A DNA stretch of 64,000 nucleotides from JAWVFM01 sp038237625 (GCA_038237625.1 JBBRYM010000002.1:62001-126000); one strand, 5' to 3'. Positions 9,028 to 18,825 are shown, counted from the first letter of the stretch. A program made the numbers and translations. The notes: a model not told the origin generated them from the sequence alone.

Positions 9028-9186
9028 TAAAGAGGCTCCAACTCGCCGGTGCCGCCCGGCTTGAGAACCTGCTTAAACAGGTGGGTGTCTACCGAGCGGC
9101 GCGCAAGGCGCCGTCCGGAAATCGACTCCCAAGCCAAATGTGTTGGCTCACAATAGGAGCGGCTGTCGTACGAACTCGAGCCTCGG
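9028..9186 (-). ncRNA. ssrS: Probable 6S RNA (SsrS-like)
   Basis: The 350-bp gap between mnmA and aspS encodes a strongly structured minus-strand RNA with 6S architecture. The closing stem pairs GAGGCTC (9178-9184) with GAGCCTC (9032-9038), and GCCGCTC with GGGCGGC further in. A large internal bubble follows. Its 3' side contains a small hairpin (ACCTG/CAGGT, 9067-9082) followed by TTCTCAAGCCGGGCGGCACC, a pattern I associate with 6S RNAs. The terminal arm pairs GGGAGTC with GACACCC (9083-9130, one mismatch) and ends in a GGCGC/GCGCC hairpin. 6S RNA binds sigma-70 holoenzyme by mimicking an open promoter. Ends are approximate. No covariance search was run. Confidence 0.6.
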
Positions 9187-9189
9187 CTT

Positions 9190-9195
9190 ACCCTA
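9190..9195 (-). promoter_or_regulatory. Candidate -10 element for the 6S-like RNA
   Basis: TAGGGT on the minus strand lies about 6-7 nt before the predicted RNA 5' end near 9184. This fits an actinobacterial -10 (TAnnnT). No clear -35 hexamer is seen. Confidence 0.35.
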
Positions 9196-9237
9196 GCAGT
9201 CAGCCTTCGCATCGGCCGATGCCTGGCGGAGCTTGAG

Positions 9238-11030
<1,793 letters not shown>

Positions 11031-11034
<4 letters not shown>

Positions 11035-12278
11035 CGCGGCTCCTTCGGATCGATGAGGCCGGCCGCATCCGCTGGGTCGATTGCTGTCTGCTCGCCGCTT
11101 CGCATGTCGCGAAGCTCGGCCCTGCCATCGGCGTCGAGAATGATGGCCGCGCGAGCCCCAAGGCGATCGGCCTGCTTCAGCTGGCCCTTCATGCTGCGCC
11201 CGGCAAGGTCCATCTCGACGGCGAGACCGGCGTTGCGAAGCTCCCCCACCAAGGCGGCGGCCCGGCGGCTCTGCCCCGCATCGGCGATCGCGACGAACGC
11301 GTCGATCGCCGACTCTTGCGACTCGCCTCCGGCCGCGAGCAGGATCCGCTCCACCCCCGCGGCCCAGCCGATGGCCGGCGTCTCGGGTCCCCCGAGCTCG
11401 GCGACCAGTCCGTCGTAGCGCCCGCCCCCGCCAAGCTGCGACTGGGCGCCGAGCCGGTCGGAATGGAATTCGAAGATCGTGCGGGTGTAGTAGTCGAGGC
11501 CCCGAACCAGCGTGCCGTCGAGCGTGTAGCCGATCCCGGCCTGGTCGAGAAGGGCCCTGACCTCGTCGAAATGCGCGGCGTCCTGTCCTTCGAGGCGTTC
11601 GAGCATCGTCGGTGCGCTCTGCATGACCGCCTTCGTGGCGGGGTCAGCCGAGTCGAACGCACGCAGTGGGTTGGTCTCGATGCGTTCGATCACCTCCCTT
11701 GAGAGCTCGCTCTCGTTCGCCCGCAGGTACGCCTGCAGCTCCTCGCGGTAGTCGATCCGCGATTCGGGTGAGCCAAGGCTCCCCAGACGCAGGTCCAGCG
11801 AGGGGACCTCGAGAGCGACGAGTAGGTCGTGCAACAGGCCGATCAGCTCGGCGTCGACGACCGGGGAGTCCGAGCCGATGGCCTCGGCGCCGATCTGGTT
11901 GAACTGGCGAAAGCGCCCGGCCTGGGGAGCCTCGTAGCGGAAGTATTGGCCCAGGTACCAGATCTTCACCGGCTGCGCGAGCTTGTGCATCCCGTGCTCG
12001 ACGTAGGCACGGCAGATCGGAGCGGTGCCCTCGGGGCGAAGCGTGACGCTGCGGCCCCCCCGGTCGTCGAAGGTGAACATCTCCTTCGAGACGATGTCCG
12101 TTGCCTCGCCGACCGTGCGCGAGAACAACGCCGTGTCCTCGAAGATCGGCGTCTCGATTCGGCCGTAGCCGGCGCGGCGAAACTGCGAATCGGCAGCATG
12201 GACGATGGCGGCGCGCGCGTCGGCGTCGCCCGGAAGCACGTCGAAGGTCCCGCGAGGGGCCTTGATCTTCTCGGCCAC
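11031..12278 (-). CDS. hisS: Histidyl-tRNA synthetase
   Basis: A class II synthetase charging tRNA-His (415 aa, normal length). It shows APRGTFDVLP at the N-terminus, motif 2 (RYEAPQAGRFRQFNQIGAEAIG), the histidine-binding signature LVRGLDYYTRTIFE, GGGGRYDGL, and a C-terminal anticodon-binding domain. It sits between an MBL hydrolase and aspS on the same strand. The hisS-aspS pairing is common in bacteria. Confidence 0.97.
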
Positions 12279-12281
12279 CGG

Positions 12282-12923
12282 CTAACGACCGGCGAGCTCG
12301 GCGAGGAATGGATTCGTGGCCCGCTCCGCGCCAAGCGTGGTGATCCCCATGTGCCCGGGATACACGACCGTGTCCTCCGGATAGTCATCGACCAGGCTGC
12401 GAATGCTCTCGAGCAGCGTCGGCCAATCACCCCCAGGCAGGTCAACGCGTCCCACCGATCCACGGAAAAGGACATCGCCCGAAAACAGCGCCGACTCGTC
12501 CGGAATCGCGTAGGTGACGTGGCCCGGGCTGTGGCCCGGCGTGAAGACCACTTCGATCTCGAGGCCTGCCAGGCTCATCTGCTCCCCCCCGCCGACAGAA
12601 TGCTCGGCGTCCCAGCTCTCGAACGGGCCGAAGCCGGGCCACGGGACAAAGGACATGATGTCGGCGAGCACCGGGAGCTCGATCTCCGGGCACCAAACCT
12701 CGGCGCCGGTCTCGCGCGCCAAGGGCGCGACTGCGCCGACATGGTCGAAGTGGGTGTGAGTGAGGAGGATCGCGTCGACCGCGACGCCGAGCTCGTCGAT
12801 GGCGTGCAGAAGGCGTTCGGGCTCGTCGCCCGGGTCGACGACGACGCAGCGATCGCCGCCGTCTGGACGCGCGATGTAGCAGTTCTCGGCGACCTGGCCG
12901 ACGGTGAAGCTACGAACGTCCAC
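12282..12923 (-). CDS. MBL-fold metallohydrolase (glyoxalase II-like)
   Basis: A 213-aa hydrolase with the metallo-beta-lactamase metal-binding set: THTHFDH (residues about 55-61), the later HSPGH, GDVLF with the bridging aspartate, and PGHMG with the last histidine. This matches the YcbL/GloB-like group often found before hisS. It probably hydrolyses S-lactoylglutathione or another thioester; the substrate cannot be read from sequence. It overlaps the preceding membrane-protein gene by 14 nt and lies 3 nt from the hisS start. Confidence 0.88.
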   Translation of the reverse strand: MDVRSFTVGQVAENCYIARPDGGDRCVVVDPGDEPERLLHAIDELGVAVDAILLTHTHFDHVGAVAPLARETGAEVWCPEIELPVLADIMSFVPWPGFGPFESWDAEHSVGGGEQMSLAGLEIEVVFTPGHSPGHVTYAIPDESALFSGDVLFRGSVGRVDLPGGDWPTLLESIRSLVDDYPEDTVVYPGHMGITTLGAERATNPFLAELAGR

Positions 12924-13308
12924 TAGCCTGGCGCGCCCGCCGCTCGCTCGACTGGCGACGGTTGTAGAAGAAGCTGTCGATTGCGTGCCCCATCGGGATG
13001 TAGACCGCGAACATCAGGGCTGCCAGCGCGATCGAGGTCCCCGGCGGCTGCTTGAACAGGAGGAGCAGGAGACCAAGGAAGATCAGCGCCCCGATTCCCG
13101 CGCGGTTGACCGCGCCGCTCCACGACGGCGGCCGAGCCTGTCGCTGCACCGGAGCGCGCGTGCCCTTCTTGCGGCCTTTCGACATCTGCGAGCGTGCCTG
13201 GGCCTTCGCCTCGGCGCGGCTTTTCGGCCGCGCTCGGCGGGTGTTGTCGATCGACCCGCCTTGGGTTCCGCGATGCTTCTTTCGCCGGCGCTTCTTCGTC
13301 TGGGCCAT
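12910..13308 (-). CDS. Small basic membrane protein, function unknown
   Basis: 132 aa. The first ~60 residues are strongly basic (KKRRRKKHRG, then Arg/Lys/Gln-rich) and look nucleic-acid or ribosome associated. Two hydrophobic helices follow (around residues 70-85 and 90-107) with a short basic tail. I do not recognise a named family. It begins an overlapping unit with the MBL hydrolase, hisS and aspS, which suggests a housekeeping context. Confidence 0.7.
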   Translation of the reverse strand: MAQTKKRRRKKHRGTQGGSIDNTRRARPKSRAEAKAQARSQMSKGRKKGTRAPVQRQARPPSWSGAVNRAGIGALIFLGLLLLLFKQPPGTSIALAALMFAVYIPMGHAIDSFFYNRRQSSERRARQASGRS

Positions 13309-13320
13309 GAGGACGTGATG

Positions 13321-14193
13321 CTAACTGGCGAGGCGCCGCTCCAGAACCTGGCGATCGGGGTCGAAGCCGGAGATCGGCAGGTCCTCGGGAAACCCCTCCA
13401 GCGCAGCGGCAGGCACGAGGCCGACGACCTCGGCCTCGACCAGGCGTCCGCCGCTCTCGTGCGCCAGCCTGCGGATGAGCTCGGCGACGGCGGCCAGCCG
13501 CAGGGCCAGCGGATCGTGGACGTTGGTCGAGATCTGGTGGCGCCTTTCATCGAGCTCGACCGCGATCGCCCGCAGCCCTTCCGGCCCGCCGCCGGACTCC
13601 CGCGCCCGGGCCGCTATCGCCGCAGCCTGTTCCGCGTCGAGGCCCTCGACGACCAGGTTGAAGGCCGCGAGCGGCGGGCGAGCGCTGACGAGCGTCGCGC
13701 CACCGGTCGGATGCAGCGATCCCGGCCCGAGGTCAGGATGGATCTCTCCCGCTCCCAGGCGTCGCTTGAGCTCGGCGATTCCGCCGCGGCGAAAGAACGA
13801 GCGCTCACGGCGCTCCTGGCTCGCGGCAAGCTCGCCGTAGAAGAACACCGGGATTCCCTCGCCCGCTATGGCCTCGGCCGAAGCACGCGCAGCGGCGGCG
13901 GCCGTGGGACGCTCGCTCTCGTCGAGCCAGACCAACGGGGCTACGTCCAACGCGCCGATCGCGGGATGCGCTCCCGCATAGTCGCCCATGTCGATCACCT
14001 CGGCGGCTATTTGGGCTGCGGCCGCCAGAGCTGACACCAGCTCGGCAGAGCCGCCGGCGAGGCTGAAGACGCTGCGGTCGTGAGCAGCGTCCGAGTGCAC
14101 GTCGAGGACGCGACCGTCGGCCTCGAGCGCCGATGCGATCGCGTGGACCTTCTCCTCGTCCGCGCCGACCGAGAAGTTCGGGACTGCGAGCAA
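13321..14193 (-). CDS. Glutamate formimidoyltransferase-like protein
   Basis: A 290-aa protein with the N-terminal VPNFSVG and the DMGDYAGAHPAIGALDVAPLVW block of the formimidoyltransferase family. In histidine degradation the enzyme moves a formimino group from formiminoglutamate to tetrahydrofolate. FFYGELAAS and HPTGGATLVSARPPLAAFN are further family motifs. No cyclodeaminase domain is fused and no other hut gene is nearby, so a different C1-transfer role is possible. The start lies about 10 nt after the M29 peptidase stop. Confidence 0.85.
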   Translation of the reverse strand: MLAVPNFSVGADEEKVHAIASALEADGRVLDVHSDAAHDRSVFSLAGGSAELVSALAAAAQIAAEVIDMGDYAGAHPAIGALDVAPLVWLDESERPTAAAAARASAEAIAGEGIPVFFYGELAASQERRERSFFRRGGIAELKRRLGAGEIHPDLGPGSLHPTGGATLVSARPPLAAFNLVVEGLDAEQAAAIAARARESGGGPEGLRAIAVELDERRHQISTNVHDPLALRLAAVAELIRRLAHESGGRLVEAEVVGLVPAAALEGFPEDLPISGFDPDRQVLERRLAS

Positions 14194-14202
14194 AGCTTCG
14201 GC

Positions 14203-15156
14203 TCAGACGAGGAGCCGGCCGTCGAGAACGATGGCCTCGCCGTCGAGCTCCAGGGTTGGCCGGACGACCACCCCGTCGATGTGCACCGGCACCTGAACGG
14301 TGCCGCCGATTCCGGCCGAGGCGCCGAAGGCGACGTGGACCGTGCCCAGGATCTTCTCGGCCTCGAGCAAGTTCTCGGAGAGCTCGGCCTTCTCGTTGGT
14401 CCCCACCCCGAGCTCGGCAACATTGGTGCCCTCTTCCCCCGCGGCCCGCAACGTGCTGAGCAGCCATTCGCCGGCCGGTCCCGACGCCTCGACCAGGTGG
14501 CCGGCCTCGATTCGCAGATCGGCCGGGGACTCGGGGAGCCCGTAGCTGGCGATCGTCCCGTCGACGACGAGGCGGCCGGTGGCGGAGCCCTCGAGTGGCG
14601 AGATGAACCCCTCTCCGCAAGGGAGGTTGCCAAAGGCGCCATCGTCCGCGAGGTCGCCGTCATCGGAGATGCCGTCACGGTCCTGGAGGCCGAGTCGCAG
14701 ATCAGATCCGTTGGGGCAGGTGATGCGGGCCTCGGACGCGGCGCTGAGCGCGTCCGCCACCGCCGACCCACGGCGTCGAATCTCCGCCATGTCGGCGCTC
14801 ATCATCCGGGCAAGCACGTCCTCCTCGATTCCGGGCAGGGTCGCCACGCGCGCGCCGGCCTCGTTGGCCTCCAGGCGGGCGACGGTGTGGGAGAACGACT
14901 TCAGGGTCGCGCCGATGACCACGTCCGCCTTCGCCATCGCCGCGGCGACCGGAGCGGGTGGCTCGTGCCCGTCCATCTCGCGGACATCCATCAGCGCCAG
15001 GACCGCCTCCGCGCCCGCCTCACTTGCGCTCTCTCGCATCTTTTCGCCAAGCGACTTCGTCGTCGGATCGCAGACGACGACAACGATCTCCCCCGGCTTG
15101 ACCCTCAGGCAGTCGCGGACCACCGCCTCGACCGCCTGATCAAGCTGGGAGCTCAC
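14203..15156 (-). CDS. M29-family aminopeptidase-like metalloprotein
   Basis: 317 aa, resembling thermophilic M29 (AmpS/PepS) aminopeptidases. It has an N-terminal Rossmann-like region (VKPGEIVVVVCDPTTKSLGEKM) and a C-terminal metal-site region: GEGFISPLEGS, NVAELGVGTN, LGTVHVAFG. It is shorter than classical M29 enzymes (~400 aa), so it belongs to the short branch often annotated as leucyl aminopeptidase. The conserved C-terminal acidic and histidine residues are present. The substrate is unknown. Confidence 0.75.
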   Translation of the reverse strand: MSSQLDQAVEAVVRDCLRVKPGEIVVVVCDPTTKSLGEKMRESASEAGAEAVLALMDVREMDGHEPPAPVAAAMAKADVVIGATLKSFSHTVARLEANEAGARVATLPGIEEDVLARMMSADMAEIRRRGSAVADALSAASEARITCPNGSDLRLGLQDRDGISDDGDLADDGAFGNLPCGEGFISPLEGSATGRLVVDGTIASYGLPESPADLRIEAGHLVEASGPAGEWLLSTLRAAGEEGTNVAELGVGTNEKAELSENLLEAEKILGTVHVAFGASAGIGGTVQVPVHIDGVVVRPTLELDGEAIVLDGRLLV

Positions 15157-15224
15157 GCCCTCAGACTATTGGGCGAACGCGAGCCATTCCCGCACTGGCT
15201 CTCCAGCTCGGATAGGGCCGTCAC

Positions 15225-15341
15225 GTGAGCCCGAAGCAGACAGGAATTCGCACCCGCGCCAGTCTCGCCACCAGCATCATCGCCGTAGGGGTGCTCACCG
15301 GTCTCGCCGGCCCGGCACCGGGCCGGGCGGACGAGCGCTGA
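15225..15341 (+). CDS. Possible 38-aa secreted or membrane peptide
   Basis: A GTG-started frame of 38 codons. It has a basic N-terminus (SPKQTGIRTR), a 17-residue hydrophobic stretch (ASLATSIIAVGVLTGLA), then a short polar end. It looks like a signal peptide with almost no mature part. Either it is a small membrane peptide or the 5' stub of a lost gene. It contains a GC-rich hairpin (GGCCCGG/CCGGGCC). It is the only plus-strand frame between 15157 and 15346. Confidence 0.3.
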   Translation: MSPKQTGIRTRASLATSIIAVGVLTGLAGPAPGRADER

Positions 15342-15346
15342 CGAAC

Positions 15347-15622
15347 CTACTTTGGCTCCGGCTCTTCTTCGCCCGGCCAGGCGCCGGTAAGGCGCTCGAA
15401 GCCCCGGCGGGCGGCGTGGTCGGCCATGCCTCGGGTCACGCGGAAGATCGCGCCCTCCAACGCAAGGGCAGCGGCGAGCTTGCCGGTGCTCACGTTGCGA
15501 TGCTCGGCCTCAGGGGGTTCCTCGTCGTCCACGAGCCCCCAGACACCCTCAAAGAGTTTCTTGCCGGCGAGCCCGGCCACCAGGCCGCCCAGCAGGCTGA
15601 CGGGAATGAACAGCACCTTCAT
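15347..15622 (-). CDS. DUF4235 small membrane protein
   Basis: 91 aa starting MKVLFIPVSLLGGLVAGLAGKKLFEGVWG, then EEPPEAEHRNVSTGKLAAALALEGAIF and a C-terminal RRGFERLTGAWPGEEE. This is the DUF4235 pattern: two membrane helices, actinobacterial, function unknown. The ATG at 15622 is preferred over the much longer open frame upstream, which is a shadow of the adjacent broken channel gene. Confidence 0.85.
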   Translation of the reverse strand: MKVLFIPVSLLGGLVAGLAGKKLFEGVWGLVDDEEPPEAEHRNVSTGKLAAALALEGAIFRVTRGMADHAARRGFERLTGAWPGEEEPEPK

Positions 15623-16077
15623 CCAGCCCCCGTACCCGGCCCCCAGCGAGGAAAACGCCGCCGGTACGATCCCCCTTCCGCCGGACCGCCAGCCAAGACC
15701 ACGATTGAGGAAATCACGGCGGCGTCGCGAACGCCCTCGGCTGAAAGCACTCGACGGATCGTGAACAGCCTCAGAAGGCGAAAGACGCGCAGCAGACGGA
15801 ACACTCGTGCGCCTTGAAGTCCGGCGGGCATCACCGGCGGCGTCAGCAGGACGATTGCGACGTCGAGCGGGTTGCGCCACAGCCATTCGGCCTTGCTCGG
15901 GACCACCGACAGCATGACCACCATCTCGGTGAGAAAAGCGAGCCAAACGACCCAATTCAGGACCGCTCCAACCGTCGCCCACGGCTCGCCCACGCTCGAT
16001 TCTTCCAGCACGATTGCCGGGATCACGAGGAGCGCGGCGAAGGTCATCGGACCCTTGAAACGTCGCTGCCACTTCAA
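15619..16077 (-). pseudogene. Truncated voltage-sensor-type ion channel (pore domain missing)
   Basis: 152 codons resembling the first four helices of a bacterial 6-TM cation/potassium channel. S1-S3 are hydrophobic. An S4-like helix carries regularly spaced arginines (ARVFRLLRVFRLLRLFTIRR), and S5 begins with AAVISSIVVLAGG. The reading then runs into unrelated sequence and stops. The pore helix, selectivity filter (TVGYGD type) and S6 are absent. The break is exactly where a 26-nt copy of the sequence upstream of tRNA-Met begins (15660-15685). It probably represents a recombination scar. Confidence 0.65.
15660..15685 (+). repeat. 26-nt direct repeat, copy 1 (inside broken channel gene)
   Basis: Matches 17231-17256 at 25 of 26 positions. 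It includes the GGTACGATCCCCC core and ends with the first six bases of the tRNA gene (GCCGGA). It marks the point where the channel reading frame loses homology. Confidence 0.85.
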
Positions 16078-16204
16078 TGAGCCGCTCGTCCATGCCGGTC
16101 GCTTTCGACGGGCGCGCCGAACTTTCCGCTGGCGGTTGTCAGCGACCAGCTAGCAGCTCGCGTGAGCGAACTTCAACGCGGGGTGTACCTCGATTGCGTT
16201 GGTG

Positions 16205-16747
16205 TCAGGCCTTAGGAATTGGACGGTTCCGTAAGCCCGCGGCCTTCAAGGCGTCCTCTTTGCGGTTGAAGACATGGCCCCACATCGCCGACCCGTCTGC
16301 AGTTCGCACGCAGAGCGCAAACTCTTGACGAACGGGCACTACGCCACCGCGATGATCACGTAGTTCTCCGACGGCGACCATGTAGCTCCCTTCGCCTTGC
16401 AGCCACTCCCGCATCTCGAGCACCGGATGATGAAAGCTGTCAAGCCAACCTTGGAGAGCGTTCGCCCAACCTTCGGGACCCTCCCATGTTCCGATGTCGA
16501 ACAGACGCAAGCTGGCGCGCGGGTGTACACCGATCGAGAACCGTGTCGAACCGGCTGAGAGGTCGTCATAGATCTGTTTGAAGTAGCGACCGACGATGTG
16601 GCTGCGCAGGCGGCTCTTGGGCATGGCATCCATGCCGCTTCGAAGCCACCGACTGCGGCGCGCAAACCACAGGAAGCCCCGTAGCGCCGCCCCTAGCTGA
16701 TAGCCCGGTTCGAAGCTGGCATGCGCTGCGCTGACGCGAACGCCCAT
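16205..16747 (-). CDS. NTF2/SnoaL-like protein, function unknown
   Basis: 180 aa at the longest. The segment from about residue 43 (SRLRSHIVGRYFKQIYDDLSAG) through the Trp-rich middle (GPEGWANALQGWLDSF) to CVRTADGSAMWGHVFNRKEDAL fits an NTF2-like cone fold. Such proteins are often small-molecule isomerases or limonene-epoxide-hydrolase relatives. The first ~40 residues lack family resemblance, so the true start may be the ATG at 16633 or 16624. It stands alone in a gene-poor, scarred zone near the tRNA integration hot spot. Confidence 0.5.
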   Translation of the reverse strand: MGVRVSAAHASFEPGYQLGAALRGFLWFARRSRWLRSGMDAMPKSRLRSHIVGRYFKQIYDDLSAGSTRFSIGVHPRASLRLFDIGTWEGPEGWANALQGWLDSFHHPVLEMREWLQGEGSYMVAVGELRDHRGGVVPVRQEFALCVRTADGSAMWGHVFNRKEDALKAAGLRNRPIPKA

Positions 16748-17230
16748 CGCTGCAGCCTAGCCGGGCGGACTCGGACTCGGACTCGTGGCCCTCGATTCCC
16801 GATTTAAGTGCCCAGAGCAAGGGCCTCACGGCGGTTAGCAGTGGCAGAGTCATCGGCATCTCGTGCGCGGACACGGATTTCATAGAGAACCATGCGCTGC
16901 CCGACCTCCCGTACACGGGTGAGCTTTCGCGCTCCGCAATTCAAACGTTCAAAGCCCGCCCGGCGTACTTCCAGCGCAGGCTTCGACTGCCACTCCATAC
17001 CGATTCTGAGCGGCATGAGCGGCTCTGACTGGCACGTGATCGGCGCCAATGATCTGTACACAGCTCGGCGAGCATGAGAAGCGGCTCACCCCTATTAGAC
17101 GGCCTCCGTTTCTAGTTTTCAACGAGCGCTGACGCCTTGGCCGCGCTGTTGCGTTGCCCCACTCTTGCCCCCACGACACTTTTGCACCGCCGACTCATTA
17201 GGCCGACGAAGCCCGAATCCGTGCCTGAGC
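16748..17230. other. Gene-poor segment upstream of tRNA-Met, no supported gene
   Basis: About 480 bp with lower coding signal than its surroundings. Open frames up to 85 codons exist on the minus strand (for example ending at 16804) but show no recognisable motif or ribosome binding site. The frame VLYEIRVRARDADDSA may be a gene remnant. The right end is the second copy of the 26-nt repeat. Confidence 0.4.
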
Positions 17231-17256
17231 GCCGGTACGATCCCCCTCCCGCCGGA
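17231..17256 (+). repeat. 26-nt direct repeat, copy 2 (tRNA-Met upstream region)
   Basis: Near-identical to 15660-15685 (one T/C difference). It contains TACGAT at 17236-17241, a good -10 hexamer 9 nt before the tRNA gene, so this copy is probably the native tRNA promoter. No -35 match is seen. Confidence 0.8.
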
Positions 17257-17324
17257 GTAGCTCAGCTGGTTAGAGCAGCGGAATCATAATCCGCGTGTCG
17301 GGGGTTCGAGTCCCTCCTCCGGCA
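17251..17324 (+). tRNA. tRNA-Met (anticodon CAT)
   Basis: A full cloverleaf can be drawn. The acceptor stem is GCCGGAG/CTCCGGC with discriminator A, the D-arm is GCTCAGCTGGTTAGAGC, and the anticodon arm is GCGGA/TCCGC around the CAT anticodon. The T-arm is GGGGGTTCGAGTCCC-type. CCA is not encoded. The anticodon stem lacks the three G-C pairs of initiator tRNA, so it is elongator Met; tRNA-Ile2 (lysidine) is the alternative. Its 3' 42 bases form the left attachment site of the integrated element. Confidence 0.93.
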
Positions 17325-18649
17325 TTAGAAAGCGCCTGCTCAGCAGGGGTTTTCTCGTTTTTGGGCTCCTCCCCACCGGCCTCGCGTGCACCCGGCGTGC
17401 ACCCAGATGCACCCTCAGTTCGCTCCTCAAGCAGCCGCGAGAGGCGGTCAGCGGCGTCGTGCTGAGGCACGTGGTGGACGTAGATCATCGTCGTCTGGAT
17501 GTCTGCATGGCCCATGAACGCCTTCACGTCGGTCAGCGGGAACGCCTGGACCGCGATCGTCCCGAAGGTGTGGCGGAGGTCGTGGAAGCGGATATGGGGC
17601 AGCCCGGCCTTCTTCAGCGCCTGGTAGAGCCGCCGGCGAAGCGCGGAGTCCTCGATGTGCTCGCCCACGTCGTTGACGAAGACGCGGTCCGAGTCCGAGG
17701 TCCAATGCTCGCGCTTGCTCAACGCGTCGAAGGCCCGAGCCGCCTGGTCGACCAGCGGCACCGAACGGATCTTGCCCGACTTCGTCGGGCCGTCGGCGTC
17801 GACCGTGTACGAGCGCCGCACGAACACCACACGGCGCATCCAGTCGATGTCGCCCCACCGAAGGCCGCGAAGCTCTCCCAGTCGAAGACCGGTAAAGGCA
17901 GCGACGGTGAACAGGGCCGCGTCCTGGTCGGTGACGGCGTTCGCAGCCAGCAGCTCCACCTCACGCGGCTCCAGGGCCCTGAAGTCGCCGGAGCGCCGCT
18001 GAGGCTGGCGCTCAACATTGACGACCGGGTTGACCGGCAGGTTCCACGCGCGTTGCGCGCGCTTGAAGATCGAGTGGAGCTGCTGGAGTCGCTTGTTGAT
18101 TGTGCGAGGGCTGAGCACGCCCTCGGTGACCATCCGCCCGCGAAATGCCTCCACATCGGCCGTGACGATCTCTGAGAGCGGCGTCTGCTCGCCGAACTCC
18201 GGGATCAGGCGCTTCTCGATCTCGCGGCGGTAATCGCGGACCGTCGACGGCCGCCGCTTGCGATCGACCTCGATGTATGTCATCCACTCGCGGCAGGCCT
18301 GGCCAAAGGTCACGTCGTCGCCCGGCTGCGGTTCGACAGGAACGTCCTCCCTACGCCCCGCGAGGATCTCCGCGAGCCGCACCTCGGCCTCAGCCCGCGT
18401 CAGGTAGCCCGCCGGCGGTCGGCTCCGTTTAGTCCAGACAGGCCCGAGCTTGCGCTGTAGGCGTTTGCCATCCGCCGTTCGGACCATCGCGAAGAACACC
18501 GGCCCGCTCGAGCGCTCGATCACCCGCACGAAGCCGCTTGGCTTGCCCGTGCGCCTCATGTCCATCCACTTCCCACGCAATCGAAGGTAGCGCCCGCCCC
18601 GAACGGAACCCTCCTCGCTCCCCTCCCGCTCCTGCCGATACCAATCCAT
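17270..18649 (-). CDS. int: Tyrosine recombinase / phage-type integrase
   Basis: 459-aa site-specific recombinase that inserts and excises the island at tRNA-Met. An N-terminal arm-binding and SAM-like core-binding region (about residues 113-205) precedes the catalytic domain. The catalytic domain has Arg256 in TGLRLGELRGL, His356 and Arg359 in HDLRHTF, His381 in GHADIQTTMIY, and the nucleophile Tyr390. The last ~18 residues (AGGGTRTPDTRIMIPLL) are the antisense translation of the tRNA 3' half. The reading frame therefore crosses attL and its C-terminus will change on excision. It reads toward the tRNA and diverges from the putative restriction gene. Confidence 0.95.
   Translation of the reverse strand: MDWYRQEREGSEEGSVRGGRYLRLRGKWMDMRRTGKPSGFVRVIERSSGPVFFAMVRTADGKRLQRKLGPVWTKRSRPPAGYLTRAEAEVRLAEILAGRREDVPVEPQPGDDVTFGQACREWMTYIEVDRKRRPSTVRDYRREIEKRLIPEFGEQTPLSEIVTADVEAFRGRMVTEGVLSPRTINKRLQQLHSIFKRAQRAWNLPVNPVVNVERQPQRRSGDFRALEPREVELLAANAVTDQDAALFTVAAFTGLRLGELRGLRWGDIDWMRRVVFVRRSYTVDADGPTKSGKIRSVPLVDQAARAFDALSKREHWTSDSDRVFVNDVGEHIEDSALRRRLYQALKKAGLPHIRFHDLRHTFGTIAVQAFPLTDVKAFMGHADIQTTMIYVHHVPQHDAADRLSRLLEERTEGASGCTPGAREAGGEEPKNEKTPAEQALSNAGGGTRTPDTRIMIPLL
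17283..17325 (+). repeat. attL: direct repeat within tRNA-Met 3' half
   Basis: 43 nt from just before the anticodon to one base past the tRNA end. It matches 32238-32280 at 42 of 43 positions; the difference is a G/A in the T-loop at 17308/32263. Similarity resumes weakly after it (AAGCGCCT in both flanks). Confidence 0.93.
17335..17353 (+). terminator. Element-borne terminator after tRNA-Met
   Basis: CCTGC TCA GCAGG hairpin followed by GGTTTT, 11 nt past the tRNA. It lies inside the integrase reading frame on the other strand. It replaces the native downstream hairpin, which now sits beyond attR (GCGCCT ... AGGCGCC at about 32284-32304). Confidence 0.55.
17384..17414 (+). repeat. Left cluster of GTGCACCC repeats (putative integrase arm sites)
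   Basis: Three copies in the same orientation spaced exactly 11 bp: GCGTGCACCC at 17384, GCGTGCACCC at 17395 and GATGCACCC at 17406. A matching pair occurs inside the right end of the element (32131-32152). Confidence 0.5.
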
Positions 18650-18757
18650 CTACCTGCCAAGGCGCCCCCTCCTCCTATTTGCCCCCTCCACCCCGGACCC
18701 GTTCCCTCTCGAGCACCAGTCACAGCCCACGCAAATCACGCCCAGGATCCTTCCCGT

Positions 18758-18806
18758 CCGCCGCCGACCCCGGACACACATCTTGTGGGTGCGGGGTCGG
18801 CGGCGG
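18758..18806. repeat. 14-bp perfect inverted repeat (large hairpin/cruciform)
   Basis: Arms CCGCCGCCGACCCC (18758-18771) and GGGGTCGGCGGCGG (18793-18806) are perfectly complementary. The 21-nt loop contains a further CACA/TGTG pairing. It lies about 110 bp upstream of the integrase start and 180 bp upstream of the restriction gene start. Confidence 0.85.
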
Positions 18807-18825
18807 TAAGGGCCCCAAACGCCAG

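Noticed and set aside
9000..9212. 70-codon minus-strand frame over the mnmA-aspS gap
   Set aside because: It lies across strongly complementary RNA arms and shows no protein family; the structured RNA explains the region better.
8887..9237. tmRNA or RNase P RNA in the same gap
   Set aside because: No tRNA-like ends, tag frame or conserved RNase P core motifs were found.
16804..17061. 85-codon minus-strand frame upstream of tRNA-Met
   Set aside because: No motif, ribosome site or family; may be a remnant only.
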